Assembly (NCBI RefSeq): GCF_900114645.1
Contig: NZ_FOTR01000009.1
Location: 1-64,000 of the forward strand
Reading direction: 5' to 3'
DNA length: 64,000 nt
Source: Gracilibacillus orientalis
Lineage (GTDB): Bacteria; Bacillota; Bacilli; Bacillales; Amphibacillaceae
Shown here one piece after another: positions 50,621-59,603 of this stretch (position 1 is its first letter; every line of letters starts with the position of its first letter). The position numbers were made by a program, and so were the translations under genes. The notes beneath the pieces are model-generated. The model was not told where the DNA came from, made no database searches, and saw nothing but the letters and a program-made list of their open reading frames with translations.

Positions 50621-51706
50621 TTAAGGTACAAGCACTACTTTGAGTGAATCTTTACCGGTTTTCACCATTTCAAAGCCTTGTTCAAAATCTTCTAGTTTTA
50701 ATTGATGTGTGACGACACCTTCTGTCGGAAAATCTCCATTTGCAATTCCCTCAATAACAATAGGATAGCAATACGGTCCGAGATGTGAACCTAATACATC
50801 CAGTTCTTTACGATCTCCAATAATACTCCAGTCTATTGTAACCGGGTCCTTAAATACACTGAATTCTACAAATCTACCTAACTTTCTAATCGCAGATAAA
50901 CCTTGTTCAACCGATTTCGGATGTCCTGTAGCTTCGATATAAATATCACAACCATATCCATCTGTCATGTCTTTAATAATTTGTACTGCATCTTCTCTGG
51001 AAGGGTTAATGGTTAGATCCGCTCCAAATTTTTTAGCAAGTTCCAACCTATCATCCATTAAATCCAATACAACTAACTTTCCAGCCCCCGCCTTTTTAGC
51101 GGCTCCAGCCATACCAAGACCTAATGTACCTGCACCCGCAATTACTACCACATCTCCTATTTGAATCTGCGCTCTTTGTACAGCATGTAATGAACAAGCA
51201 TATGGTTCTATTAATATGGCTTTTTCAATAGGTAAATCCTCTGGCACTTTATAATTTATCGCTTCTTTTGTGAATTTCATATAATCTGCCATACCACCAT
51301 GGACATTATACTGAAATCCGTACAGGTCATGTTTTTCACACATCCAATATTGACCACGCTTACAAAAGCGACAGTCCCAACATGGAACTATCTGCTCGGA
51401 TATAATTCGATCACCTACTTTAAAATCTTTAACAGCATCTCCAAGTGCGACTATTCGACCAATGAATTCATGACCTGGTATTACAGGAGACTTTATATAA
51501 GCTGGTTGAAAATCGTCCCCCCAAAATGAAACCGCACCAGCATGAGCTTTTGCATCACCAGCACAAATCCCGCACGCTTCCACTTCTATAATAATTTCCT
51601 GGTCATTTTCTAGTTTTGGAGTATCTACTTCTTCCAGGCGGTAATCCCCCGGTTTATAAGCTACAATCGCTTTCATTTTATCTGGTATTGTTTGGTTGTT
51701 TGTCAT
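50621..51706 (-). CDS. Zinc-dependent alcohol dehydrogenase, probable erythritol/threitol dehydrogenase
   Basis: A 361-residue MDR-family enzyme. The catalytic zinc ligands are Cys in CGICAGDAKAH and His-Glu in IPGHEFIG. The structural zinc lobe is CWDCRFCKRGQYWMC, and the NAD-binding Rossmann loop is VIAGAGTLGLGMAG with Asp (VVLDLMDD) favouring NAD. The segments SFWGDDFQPAY, SEQIVPCWDCRFCKRGQYWMC and SHLGPYCYP closely follow what I remember of the erythritol/L-threitol dehydrogenase EltD of M. smegmatis. It would oxidise a C4 polyol to erythrulose. Its position between importer and DhaKL supports this. Sorbitol- or threonine-type dehydrogenase activity cannot be excluded. Confidence 0.8.
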   Translation of the reverse strand: MTNNQTIPDKMKAIVAYKPGDYRLEEVDTPKLENDQEIIIEVEACGICAGDAKAHAGAVSFWGDDFQPAYIKSPVIPGHEFIGRIVALGDAVKDFKVGDRIISEQIVPCWDCRFCKRGQYWMCEKHDLYGFQYNVHGGMADYMKFTKEAINYKVPEDLPIEKAILIEPYACSLHAVQRAQIQIGDVVVIAGAGTLGLGMAGAAKKAGAGKLVVLDLMDDRLELAKKFGADLTINPSREDAVQIIKDMTDGYGCDIYIEATGHPKSVEQGLSAIRKLGRFVEFSVFKDPVTIDWSIIGDRKELDVLGSHLGPYCYPIVIEGIANGDFPTEGVVTHQLKLEDFEQGFEMVKTGKDSLKVVLVP

Positions 51707-51722
51707 ATCCGTTTTCCTCCTC

Positions 51723-52853
51723 TTAAGATAATATTGCCGTTACTTTTGTATTCTCAATACGTCCACCTGTTTCAATGTCAAAGATATGAATACGATCCGT
51801 ATCAAATTTTATCTTTATATGATCACCTGTATCGAAAGGATAAATTTCTTCAGACACTATACTTAAAATGTTATCTTCTTCTATTTTTATATGAATTCTA
51901 GACTCCTCACCTAAATTCTCAAAAACCGTCACATTTGTATCGATGGAATCAGGATGATCGTCAGTTATTACTGATATATCAGTAGGTCGAATTCCAAAAT
52001 GATATTCTTTACCTTCTTGAACAAATTCCACATATTTATCAGGCACTTTAAATTGTAACTTTTCATTTTTGGAAGTGAAATAAATATTCCCATCTTTAAA
52101 TTTAGTGAAAACACTAAATATATTCATAGGCGGTTCTCCTATAAATCCAGCTACAAATTCATTCACGGGATGATTAAAAACCTCAAGCGGTGTGCCAAAT
52201 TGTTGTAATACACCGTCTTTAATAATTGCAATCCGATCTGCCAAAGCCATCGCTTCCAATTGATCGTGTGTTACGATAATGGTCGTACACTTTATTTCAT
52301 TGTGAAGATGCTTAATTTCAGTTCTCATTTTGTGTCGAACTTTTCCATCGAGGTGTGAAAGTGGTTCATCCAGCAAAAGTACTTCTGGTCTTCTTATTAA
52401 AGCTCTTGCGATATTTACTCTTTGTTTTTGACCTCCCGATAAAGCACTTGGATTCATATGCAACAAATCTTTTATGTCTAGTAAGTCTGATATTTTTTCG
52501 ACTTGTTTCTTAATTTTTTGTCTAGGTACGTTTTTAGCTCTCATGTTAAAACTAATATTTTCATAAACAGATAAAGGTGGATACATGGCATAATTTTCAA
52601 ATGCCAGCCCGATATTCCGATCCTTTGGGTGCAAATCATTTATCTTGTGATCGCCAATCCTTATATTTCCACTGGTAACACCCTCTAAACCGGCAATCAT
52701 TCTTAAAGTAGTTGATTTACCACAACCGGACGGCCCTAATAATGCAACAAACTCTCCATCATTCGTTTCAATATTTAAATCACTAACGGCATGTATTGGC
52801 TCTTTATTTTTGTAATAAGTTTTGTGTAAATTATCTAATATTAACTTTGCCAT
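51723..52853 (-). CDS. Carbohydrate ABC transporter ATPase, MalK/UgpC type (second copy)
   Basis: A 376-residue ATPase. Walker A GPSGCGKST, signature LSGGQKQRVNIARAL, Walker B VLLLDEPLSHLD, and H-loop IVTHDQLEA are all canonical. The C-terminal TOBE/regulatory domain (about 240-375) has VAGFIGEPPMN and FGIRPTDISV. It overlaps the preceding ATPase gene by 13 bases, so the two are coupled. Two different ATPases in one importer recall the glycerol transporter GlpS/GlpT arrangement. Confidence 0.93.
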   Translation of the reverse strand: MAKLILDNLHKTYYKNKEPIHAVSDLNIETNDGEFVALLGPSGCGKSTTLRMIAGLEGVTSGNIRIGDHKINDLHPKDRNIGLAFENYAMYPPLSVYENISFNMRAKNVPRQKIKKQVEKISDLLDIKDLLHMNPSALSGGQKQRVNIARALIRRPEVLLLDEPLSHLDGKVRHKMRTEIKHLHNEIKCTTIIVTHDQLEAMALADRIAIIKDGVLQQFGTPLEVFNHPVNEFVAGFIGEPPMNIFSVFTKFKDGNIYFTSKNEKLQFKVPDKYVEFVQEGKEYHFGIRPTDISVITDDHPDSIDTNVTVFENLGEESRIHIKIEEDNILSIVSEEIYPFDTGDHIKIKFDTDRIHIFDIETGGRIENTKVTAILS

Positions 52854-53977
52854 ATTACCTCTCCCTTAGCATCTTTCAGAAATTTAGAAAAAAGGTTTAT
52901 TTTCTCGGGCCCAAAGAACATCGCTTTATTGATATCTAATTCGATATACACATGCTGATCCATATCCATTTGCAAAATAGATGGTACAACTAACCTTATC
53001 TGGTTACCATTTTTTTCGACAGTCAAAACCGCCTTTGCCCCTAAAGGCTCGAAACTGTATACAGAACACTCCACACTATAATCATTTTCTTTCACGAAGC
53101 TATATTTAATATCTTTAGGTCTTATTCCTACCCTAATGGATCTTGCACTTGTATCCAATTTATTCTTTACTATATCTGGTATATCTTGTATTTTAGCTTC
53201 TTCAAAGATGGATAGCTGCTTATCGTCTGTTACAAGTGCATCGAAAAAATTAATTTCCGGTTCCCCAAAGGAACTTGCAACAAATTCGTTATGTGGATAA
53301 AAATATATATCATCGGGTGTTCCAATCTGTTCTATTTTCCCTTCATTGAGTATCGCTATTTCATCTCCTAAACTTAACGCTTCCAAATAATCGTGCGTTA
53401 CATAAATAGTTGTTGTATCTAAGTTTTTCTGCATTTCTTTAAGTTCTGCTCTCATTTGATGTCGCAATTTAGCATCCAGGTGGGTTATTGGTTCATCCAT
53501 AAGAAACACATTGGGCGTCCTAACTAATGCTCTTCCTAAGCCAACTCGTTGCCGTTGTCCATTAGATAATTCTGAAATATTTCTTTCTAACAAATGATCA
53601 ATCTTTAATATTCTAGCAACCCTTGTAACTTCTTTTTCTATGACTGCTTTTGATTCTTTGTATTTCGGGCTTTTAAGCGGCGATGCTATATTTTCAAAAA
53701 CTGTAAAGTGTGGATATAATGCATAGTCTTCAAAAACCATTGCAATGTTTCGATCTTCTGGTTCAACGTAATTAAAATATACACCATTCAAATAGAGATT
53801 TCCGTATTCCGGTAAATACAATCCTGCTATAACATTCAGCAATGTTGTTTTTCCTGCTCCAGCCGGACCAAAAATAACAAAAAACTCTTTATCTCTCACC
53901 GTTAAATTTATATTAGCCAGGGCTGTATTGTTTTTAAACTTTTTCGATATTGACTTTAAAGTAATATCTGCCACCAT
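52841..53977 (-). CDS. Carbohydrate ABC transporter ATPase, MalK type with altered signature motif
   Basis: A 378-residue ATPase. Walker A reads GPAGAGKTT, the signature LSNGQRQRVGLGRAL (Asn in place of the first Gly), Walker B VFLMDEPITHLD, and H-loop YVTHDYLEA. C-terminal TOBE domain present (FVASSFGEPEINFFD, VGIRPKDIKY). It probably pairs with the next ATPase as a heterodimer with non-equivalent ATP sites. AAAGGAGG lies before the ATG. It starts 16 bp after the second permease gene. Confidence 0.92.
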   Translation of the reverse strand: MVADITLKSISKKFKNNTALANINLTVRDKEFFVIFGPAGAGKTTLLNVIAGLYLPEYGNLYLNGVYFNYVEPEDRNIAMVFEDYALYPHFTVFENIASPLKSPKYKESKAVIEKEVTRVARILKIDHLLERNISELSNGQRQRVGLGRALVRTPNVFLMDEPITHLDAKLRHQMRAELKEMQKNLDTTTIYVTHDYLEALSLGDEIAILNEGKIEQIGTPDDIYFYPHNEFVASSFGEPEINFFDALVTDDKQLSIFEEAKIQDIPDIVKNKLDTSARSIRVGIRPKDIKYSFVKENDYSVECSVYSFEPLGAKAVLTVEKNGNQIRLVVPSILQMDMDQHVYIELDINKAMFFGPEKINLFSKFLKDAKGEVIWQS

Positions 53978-53993
53978 TTTGCCTCCTTTCGAT

Positions 53994-54809
53994 TTAACCT
54001 TTTACTGATCCCATACTCAAACCACGAACAAGGTGCTTCTGGATAGATAACGCTAATATAATAATTGGCAATGATGCTATTAATACCGCACCTGCCATTT
54101 GACCATAATGCACAGTGTCAGATGCTACATATTGCAACATGGCTACTGTTGTTGTTGTAACATCTTGCCCCGCTAATAATAACGAGAATGTAAAATTGTT
54201 CCAAACGAATATCAGCGATAACAATGCTGAGGCAACTAATCCCGGACGAATTAATGGCATAACTATTTTTATAAATACTTGCCACCATGAATAACCATCA
54301 AGTCTAGCTGCATTTTCTACTTCTACTGGAATATCCTCGAAGTAACCTCTTAGAATCCAAATTAATAAAGGCAACGACAACACTTGGAACACCCAGATTA
54401 ACCCTACATAAGTGTCATAAAGTCCTAATTCTTGGTAAAGCAAGAATAAAGGTAAAACAACTAATATCTCTGGAGCAAAACGGAAAGATAAGAATGTAAA
54501 TGCAATTCCGTCTCTCCCTTTAAAATCAAATCGAGCAAGGGCATAAGCAGCCGGTACACCTACAACTATCGATAGAGCGATCGCTCCAAAACTAACGATG
54601 ATATTATCTAAGAAATATCCTATATATTCGCCATCAGAAAATAAAGCTCGATAGTTTTCTAATGTCGGTGTGAATATAAATGTTGTATTAAACATATCGC
54701 TATCATGTTTAAAAGAAAGTATTAACAGCCACACCAACGGAAATATCGCATAGAAAGCATACAAAAGAAGTGCTATATTTTGCAGAATCGCTATCATTTT
54801 CTTTTTCAT
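53994..54809 (-). CDS. Carbohydrate ABC transporter permease, MalG type
   Basis: A 271-residue inner-membrane protein with six predicted helices. The cytoplasmic EAA loop reads VEVENAARLDGYSWWQVFIKIVMPLIRPG, which docks on the ATPases. The ATG at 54809 follows GGAG closely. The open frame extends 18 codons upstream and overlaps the previous permease. Part of the importer SBP-permease-permease-ATPase-ATPase. Confidence 0.92.
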   Translation of the reverse strand: MKKKMIAILQNIALLLYAFYAIFPLVWLLILSFKHDSDMFNTTFIFTPTLENYRALFSDGEYIGYFLDNIIVSFGAIALSIVVGVPAAYALARFDFKGRDGIAFTFLSFRFAPEILVVLPLFLLYQELGLYDTYVGLIWVFQVLSLPLLIWILRGYFEDIPVEVENAARLDGYSWWQVFIKIVMPLIRPGLVASALLSLIFVWNNFTFSLLLAGQDVTTTTVAMLQYVASDTVHYGQMAGAVLIASLPIIILALSIQKHLVRGLSMGSVKG

Positions 54810-54816
54810 ATTCTCC

Positions 54817-55746
54817 CTACTTTCCTGAAGCTTTATTTTGAGTATATGTCCAATATTTAACAATGAAATGACTTAAGAAGTATACAAATACCCATAGGAT
54901 CAGCATAAATGGTAATGATACACCTAATTCTTTATACGTAAACGCTTCGGTATAAGCTGTTAAAGGTAATGTCATTAACGTGTCACCCGGTCCACCACGA
55001 GTTAAAGCAAAGATGATATCGAACATTTGCAATGACAACATCAATCGGAACAATATCGCAATAATCAACATAGGCATGATCATTGGCAGGGTTAAATTTT
55101 TAAAAGTAAACCAAGCTGAACCACCGTCAATCATAGCCGATTCAAATGGTGCTTTGGGTAATGAACGTAGCCCGGCTAATACCAGGATCGTTACAAATGG
55201 TGTAAAAACCCAAGCATCAATGATTAGTACTGTAAATAGTGCTGTTGAAGGATCCGCCCCCCAGTTAAAGTTTGTAATCCCGAGTTGTCTTAACCAGTCA
55301 CTGTATATACCTACTGAATTATTTGTCATTAACTGCCATATAATTGTTGCGATAACTGGAGCAATAACAAGTGGGAAAATTAAAACGATACGAAGCGATC
55401 TTGATAAAAAATTCTCGCGATTTAACAGTATTGCAATCCCTATTCCCAGTAATGTTTCGATCAATGTCGCTACACCTGCATATGTTAAGGTAACGCCAAC
55501 ACTTTGCCAAAAATCTGCAGAGGTAAACATAGATATCCAATTTTCCAATCCAACAAATACGTAATCCGGATATTTGAAAGAATAATTGGTTACCGAAAAA
55601 TAAATTGCCATCGCAAACGGGATTAAGATTCCGACTGTAAGTAAAAATGCAGGACCTAAAATGATAAAAGGCCTCATTTTAATCTTTAATGGCACTTTAT
55701 TTGTCAATTGTTCTTCTTCTAGTTTTTCATATGCTTCTGTTGCCAC
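54817..55746 (-). CDS. Carbohydrate ABC transporter permease, MalF type
   Basis: A 309-residue membrane protein with about six helices. EAA-loop FESAMIDGGSAWFTFKNLTLPMIMP is present. GTG start with AAGGGGTG 8 bases before it. It follows the binding-protein gene by 60 bp and pairs with the MalG-type permease. Confidence 0.92.
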   Translation of the reverse strand: MATEAYEKLEEEQLTNKVPLKIKMRPFIILGPAFLLTVGILIPFAMAIYFSVTNYSFKYPDYVFVGLENWISMFTSADFWQSVGVTLTYAGVATLIETLLGIGIAILLNRENFLSRSLRIVLIFPLVIAPVIATIIWQLMTNNSVGIYSDWLRQLGITNFNWGADPSTALFTVLIIDAWVFTPFVTILVLAGLRSLPKAPFESAMIDGGSAWFTFKNLTLPMIMPMLIIAILFRLMLSLQMFDIIFALTRGGPGDTLMTLPLTAYTEAFTYKELGVSLPFMLILWVFVYFLSHFIVKYWTYTQNKASGK

Positions 55747-55806
55747 TTTAAATCACCCCTTGGATAACAGGGGGGAAGAAAACTCCACCCCCAACATTTT
55801 AAGAAT

Positions 55807-57225
55807 TTATTCTGCTCTTACTCTGGAAACCCTCTCCTGTATATCTTTATTTAATTCGTTCATTCGTTCCTCTGCATCTGCACCATTCACAATATCTTGC
55901 AATGCTGCTGCCCATTCAGTAGTCGTATTAAAGAATTCCGGTTGTGGTGTAAACTTAATTGTTGATCCATCAATTAACTCATTAAATGTTTCTACATAAC
56001 CTTCAATATCACCAATTCTTTCTTGATATTCGTCACTTTCAAATACAGATTCTCTAACCGGGTCTACTACATTCGCTTCTATTGCACCCCATTGCATATG
56101 TTCTTTACCAGTAAAGTACTGCATAAATAACCAGGCAGCATCTTTTTTCTCGGATGATTTATTCATAGCGATTGACCATACCCACATGTTTGTTCCCAGA
56201 TCGTCATCTTTTGTTCGAGGAGGTGTTGTAACTCCTATGTTTCCAGCTTCTGGCGCTTCCCCTGGCACATTATGAAATATTGCCCAGTTACTTGCGTCAT
56301 AAGTAAACGCTGCCTTACCTTGTGCCAAGTCGTTTGATACTTGATACCACGTATAACTTGACCAATCTGAAGGACCTGCTTCATTGACTAACTCTGCAAA
56401 CTTTTCTGTTATTTCAATTGCTTCCGTGCTATTAAGATGAGATACTAGCGATCCATCTTCTACCGTGAAATCTACAGCTCCATGATTATCAAATGATGTC
56501 ATATATCCTGGGTGAATAGTTGCCCATGACCTGGTACCACGAGTACCTACACCGTAACTACCTTCACCATTCCACCCATCCAGTTGAGCACCAACTTCTA
56601 TTAATTCTTCCATCGTTTCCGGTGGCTCTTCTAAACCAATAGATTCCAGTGCGCGTTTATTATAATGTAATAGGTTGAATTCGTATGCTAATGGTACTGT
56701 GTACAAGTTTCCTTCGCCTACCGTGTGTCCAGGAACACCATCCCAACGACCTGCATCTAAAATACCTTCATAAAAATCATCTACATCATAATCTGGAGAT
56801 GTTCTGTTCTCATCTTCAACAAACACGTCTAATTCCTGCATATAATCAGCAGTTGCATATTCCCAAACTTGATATGCACCAGTCATAAAAACATCCGGAT
56901 TACCATTTTGTGCATTTAATGAAGTCGTTAATTTATCAAAATAGTTTTCTTCTGGTGTTAGAGAGTGATTTACCGTAATTCCTGTTTTCTCCTCGAATTC
57001 CGGAATTCTTTCAATTATTGCTTCCGCATATGGATGTTGATTAAGCATAATCTCAATTTCTTCACCATCAAAGCGTTTCCAATCAAATTCGTCAAATTGT
57101 TCTAAATCAATCGTATTCGATGAGCCATCGTTATCGTTACCATTTTCTGTAGCGCTTTCATTTGAACACGCAAATAATAACATGAATGCAAGAACACTTA
57201 TGAAACCAGATATTATTTTTTTCAC
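55807..57225 (-). CDS. Extracellular sugar/polyol-binding lipoprotein
   Basis: A 472-residue family 1 solute-binding protein. The lipobox LLFAC puts lipid on Cys20, followed by a Ser/Asn/Asp-rich linker. Recognisable blocks are EEKTGITVNHSLTPEENYFDKL, NPDVFMTGAYQVWEY, KRALESIGLEEPPETMEEL, LAQGKAAFTYDASNWAIF and AINKSS-like AMNKSSEKKDAAWLFMQYFTG. GTG start after GGAGGAAAACGAA. It is the first structural gene of the ABC operon. Length (about 470) is at the upper end, as in polyol/glycerol-type binding proteins. Ligand not determinable from sequence alone. Confidence 0.92.
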   Translation of the reverse strand: MKKIISGFISVLAFMLLFACSNESATENGNDNDGSSNTIDLEQFDEFDWKRFDGEEIEIMLNQHPYAEAIIERIPEFEEKTGITVNHSLTPEENYFDKLTTSLNAQNGNPDVFMTGAYQVWEYATADYMQELDVFVEDENRTSPDYDVDDFYEGILDAGRWDGVPGHTVGEGNLYTVPLAYEFNLLHYNKRALESIGLEEPPETMEELIEVGAQLDGWNGEGSYGVGTRGTRSWATIHPGYMTSFDNHGAVDFTVEDGSLVSHLNSTEAIEITEKFAELVNEAGPSDWSSYTWYQVSNDLAQGKAAFTYDASNWAIFHNVPGEAPEAGNIGVTTPPRTKDDDLGTNMWVWSIAMNKSSEKKDAAWLFMQYFTGKEHMQWGAIEANVVDPVRESVFESDEYQERIGDIEGYVETFNELIDGSTIKFTPQPEFFNTTTEWAAALQDIVNGADAEERMNELNKDIQERVSRVRAE

Positions 57226-57305
57226 TTCGTTTTCCTCCCTAAATTTTTTAGCGGAATGTTTTATATTTATCTCTATTTGTTTTCACCTCCACCTGTTTCT
57301 CTTTC

Positions 57306-57363
57306 TTGCGTTTTATTTTACATTATTATTTTTTGTTGTCAATATGTTTCGTTTATTTTCATT
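57306..57363 (-). promoter_or_regulatory. Promoter of the importer-dehydrogenase-DhaKL operon with two operator copies
   Basis: On the minus strand TTGACA (57337-57342), a 16-base spacer and TAAAAT (57315-57320) form a strong sigma-A promoter. Operator 1 at 57347-57363 (plus strand TTTCGTTTATTTTCATT) lies just upstream of -35. Operator 2 at 57306-57324 (TTGCGTTTTATTTTACATT) covers -10 and the start site. Two sites bracketing a promoter fit DeoR-type repression. Confidence 0.7.
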
Positions 57364-57387
57364 TTATGATTTCCAAATGAAAAAATG

Positions 57388-58173
57388 TCATGTTTTTCTT
57401 TGTTTTCCTGTGACCAGCTGTATGGTGGAGTACTCATTTTTTATTTGTTCAAAAAAGCCTTGAGGTGCTTGTTCACTAGTAATTAATACATCAATTTCTT
57501 TTGTTTCCAGTGACGTAACTACTGATTTTCGATTTATTTTTGTATGATCTACAATCGCTACACACTTTTCAGCTCTTTCAGCCATAAATTTTTTCAATTG
57601 AGCCTCATGAACACTGAAATCATTCAATCCACTTTCAACTGTAAAACCGTGTGGGGATGTAAAAAAAATATCAGAATTAATTTCTGATAAAATTGTTTTT
57701 CCTAGGGAACCTTCAATTTCTGTACTTCCAGGCCTTACTAACCCTCCAATCATAATGACATTCAAGCTAGTATTTTCAGCTAGAATTTGGGCAGTGACAA
57801 GACCGTTTGTAATAACAGTTATATTCTTTTTATATACAGCTAATTGCTTTGCTAATTCTAAACAAGTAGAGCTTGCATCAATGGTTATGCAATACTTCCC
57901 CTCCATAAGTTCCATCGCTTTGTTACTAAGCAGTTTTTTCTCTGATTGATTTTGCTCTACTCTGGAACTAAATGCTAAATTTGGGTCGTATTGTTCAGGC
58001 AACATTGCTCCACCATGCGTTTTTACTAAAAAACCTTCCTCTTCTAATATTTTTAAATCATTTCGTAATGTTCCTTCTGATACACCTAACTCCATTGATG
58101 TATCTTTAACTAATAATTGTTTCCTTTCGTTTAATATTTGTATAATTTTTTTTCTTCGACTAGGTGCTAACAT
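57388..58173 (-). CDS. DeoR/GlpR-family transcriptional regulator (island regulator 2)
   Basis: A 261-residue regulator. Helix-turn-helix LVKDTSMELGVSEGTLRNDLKILEEEGFLVKTHGGAML, then the DeoRC effector domain with ITIDASSTCLELAKQL, VITNGLVTAQIL, VRPGSTEIEGSLG and CVAIVDHTKINRKSVVT. It is clearly a paralogue of regulator 1 (same SVHEAQLKK / SVYEVELKK segment). It precedes the importer operon by 162 bp and has its own promoter. The effector is probably a phosphorylated intermediate of the pathway (family knowledge). Confidence 0.92.
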   Translation of the reverse strand: MLAPSRRKKIIQILNERKQLLVKDTSMELGVSEGTLRNDLKILEEEGFLVKTHGGAMLPEQYDPNLAFSSRVEQNQSEKKLLSNKAMELMEGKYCITIDASSTCLELAKQLAVYKKNITVITNGLVTAQILAENTSLNVIMIGGLVRPGSTEIEGSLGKTILSEINSDIFFTSPHGFTVESGLNDFSVHEAQLKKFMAERAEKCVAIVDHTKINRKSVVTSLETKEIDVLITSEQAPQGFFEQIKNEYSTIQLVTGKQRKT

Positions 58174-58227
58174 TTTTTCACTCCTTTTTGCATAAACTAA
58201 TATCTATTAATTATTTTTGGTGTATAT

Positions 58228-58293
58228 TTTTGTTTATTGTTGATTTTCATTATTTATGTTGCTATTATAATCATATTAATTAATATTTGTAAA
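58228..58293 (-). promoter_or_regulatory. Promoter and operator-like sequence of island regulator 2
   Basis: On the minus strand TTTACA (58288-58293), an 18-base spacer and TATAAT (58264-58269). Downstream, 58228-58251 reads on the plus strand TTTTTGTTTATT..TGATTTTCATT, close to the operator TTTCGTTTATTTTCATT, which suggests autoregulation. Confidence 0.6.
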
Positions 58294-58554
58294 GAAAGTG
58301 AAGTAATTTGTTAGAGGAACTCGAAAGTCTATTTTATATTCAGGTTATTAGAAGGAAAGAACAAATCGTTTTATCTTTTTCTGTTACTGGTCCATTTAAT
58401 AAAAGCGATTACCTCATACAAGAGTCAATAATATTATGGCAATAAGTCTGTCCGTTTGTATCAATAACCACCTAACAAAATCTATTTAATATGACATAAA
58501 GTGTCAACATTAAGGGTTACACTAGAGATACTAAAAAATGGGAGGCAGATGTAA

Positions 58555-59374
58555 ATGAAATCTTTAAGGAGACAAATAGCTTTGGTAGCTGGTGGAGCAG
58601 GACGTGGTATTGCTATGGAATTAGGGGCTAGCAGGAGCTACTGTCTATATCACTGGTCGCACTACGCGAAATGAAACGGGCGCCCTGAAACTATTGAGGA
58701 AACAGCAGAATTAGTAAATGATTTAGGTGGAATCGGAATTGCTGTTCAAGTTGATCATCTGGTACATAAACAAGTGCAGTCGTTAATTGAAAGAATTGAG
58801 AAAGAACATGGAAGATTAGATATACTGGTAAATGATATTTGGGGAAGTGAATATTTGATGAAATGGGATACACCAGTTTGGCAGCATTCTTTAGAAAAAG
58901 GCTTAAGAATGTTACATTCGGCTATTGATACCCATATCATAACAAGTCATTATGCACTTCCTCTATTGATAAAAAATAAGGGAGGATTAGTTGTCGAAAT
59001 GACAGACGGTACAGAAGAATATAATAACAATAACTAGCTTCACCTTATGAATGTACTGCTATTTCAGTTACACCAGACTGAATGCGCTCGGAAATAATGC
59101 TTGAAGAATTTGGAGTTACCGCAGAAAACTGGATGGATGCAACAAAGTTAGAACCCCATTTCGTTATTTCTGAAACACCACGCTTTACCGAGCAGTTACT
59201 TCAGTAGCAAAAGACCTTAATAAAAAATCGTTTGAATGGATATTCACTATCAAGTATAAATTAGCAAAAATGTATAACTTCTTTGATGTCGATGGATTTC
59301 AGTCAGATTGTTGGAGATATTTAGTTGAAGTTCAAGAGGATGGTAAATCTGCCAATGCAGAAGATTATCGATAA
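58555..59374 (+). pseudogene. Decayed short-chain dehydrogenase/reductase gene
   Basis: The first ATG has GGGAGG upstream and starts an SDR fold (ALVAGGAGRGIAMELG). A frameshift follows around 58625-58690 (YITGRTTR). A clean stretch runs 58774-59037 (RIEKEHGRLDILVNDIWGSEYLMKWDTPVW). Then come a stop and a deletion of about 25-30 codons where the catalytic YxxxK should be, a TGA in place of the Trp codon of TPxWMRSE (near 59080), and another frame disruption before the recognisable end KMYNFFDVDG..SCWRYLVEVQEDGKSANAEDYR-type. With the catalytic region gone it cannot be an active enzyme. A GTGTCAAC..GTTACAC palindrome at 58501-58522 may be the relic operator. Confidence 0.85.
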
Positions 59375-59423
59375 GTGAAGTACCTAAAATGGTAATTGAG
59401 GAATTAACATTATCCCATTGTTG

Positions 59424-59464
59424 ATAATTTTAATTCCCTTGGAATCCAAGGGAATTAAAATTAT
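59424..59464. terminator. Perfect 19-bp hairpin after the dehydrogenase pseudogene
   Basis: ATAATTTTAATTCCCTTGG and its exact complement flank AAT. It lies 50 bases after the pseudogene end and continues into TTTTC. This was the terminator of the former gene, and it is still intact although the gene is not. Confidence 0.75.
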
Positions 59465-59551
59465 TTTCAAACACAAGCTCCTATGATTCACCTAACCTTA
59501 GGACTTCCAAACGATTTAGTCTTGAAAAAGACTACACTGAAAAAAACATTC

Positions 59552-59591
59552 CTGCATTTCTATAATACATTGTCCTAGTATTAAAATGCAG
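59552..59591 (-). terminator. Terminator of rpoE
   Basis: On the minus strand CTGCATTT and AAATGCAG pair around a 24-base loop and are followed by GAATGTTTTTTT. It begins 13 bases after rpoE. Confidence 0.75.
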
Positions 59592-59603
59592 TGGATAAGT
59601 AAA

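Noticed and set aside
54980-55564. 194-codon plus-strand frame opposite the MalF-type permease
   Set aside because: The permease on the other strand has clear EAA motif, helices and operon context. The antisense frame has no recognisable feature.
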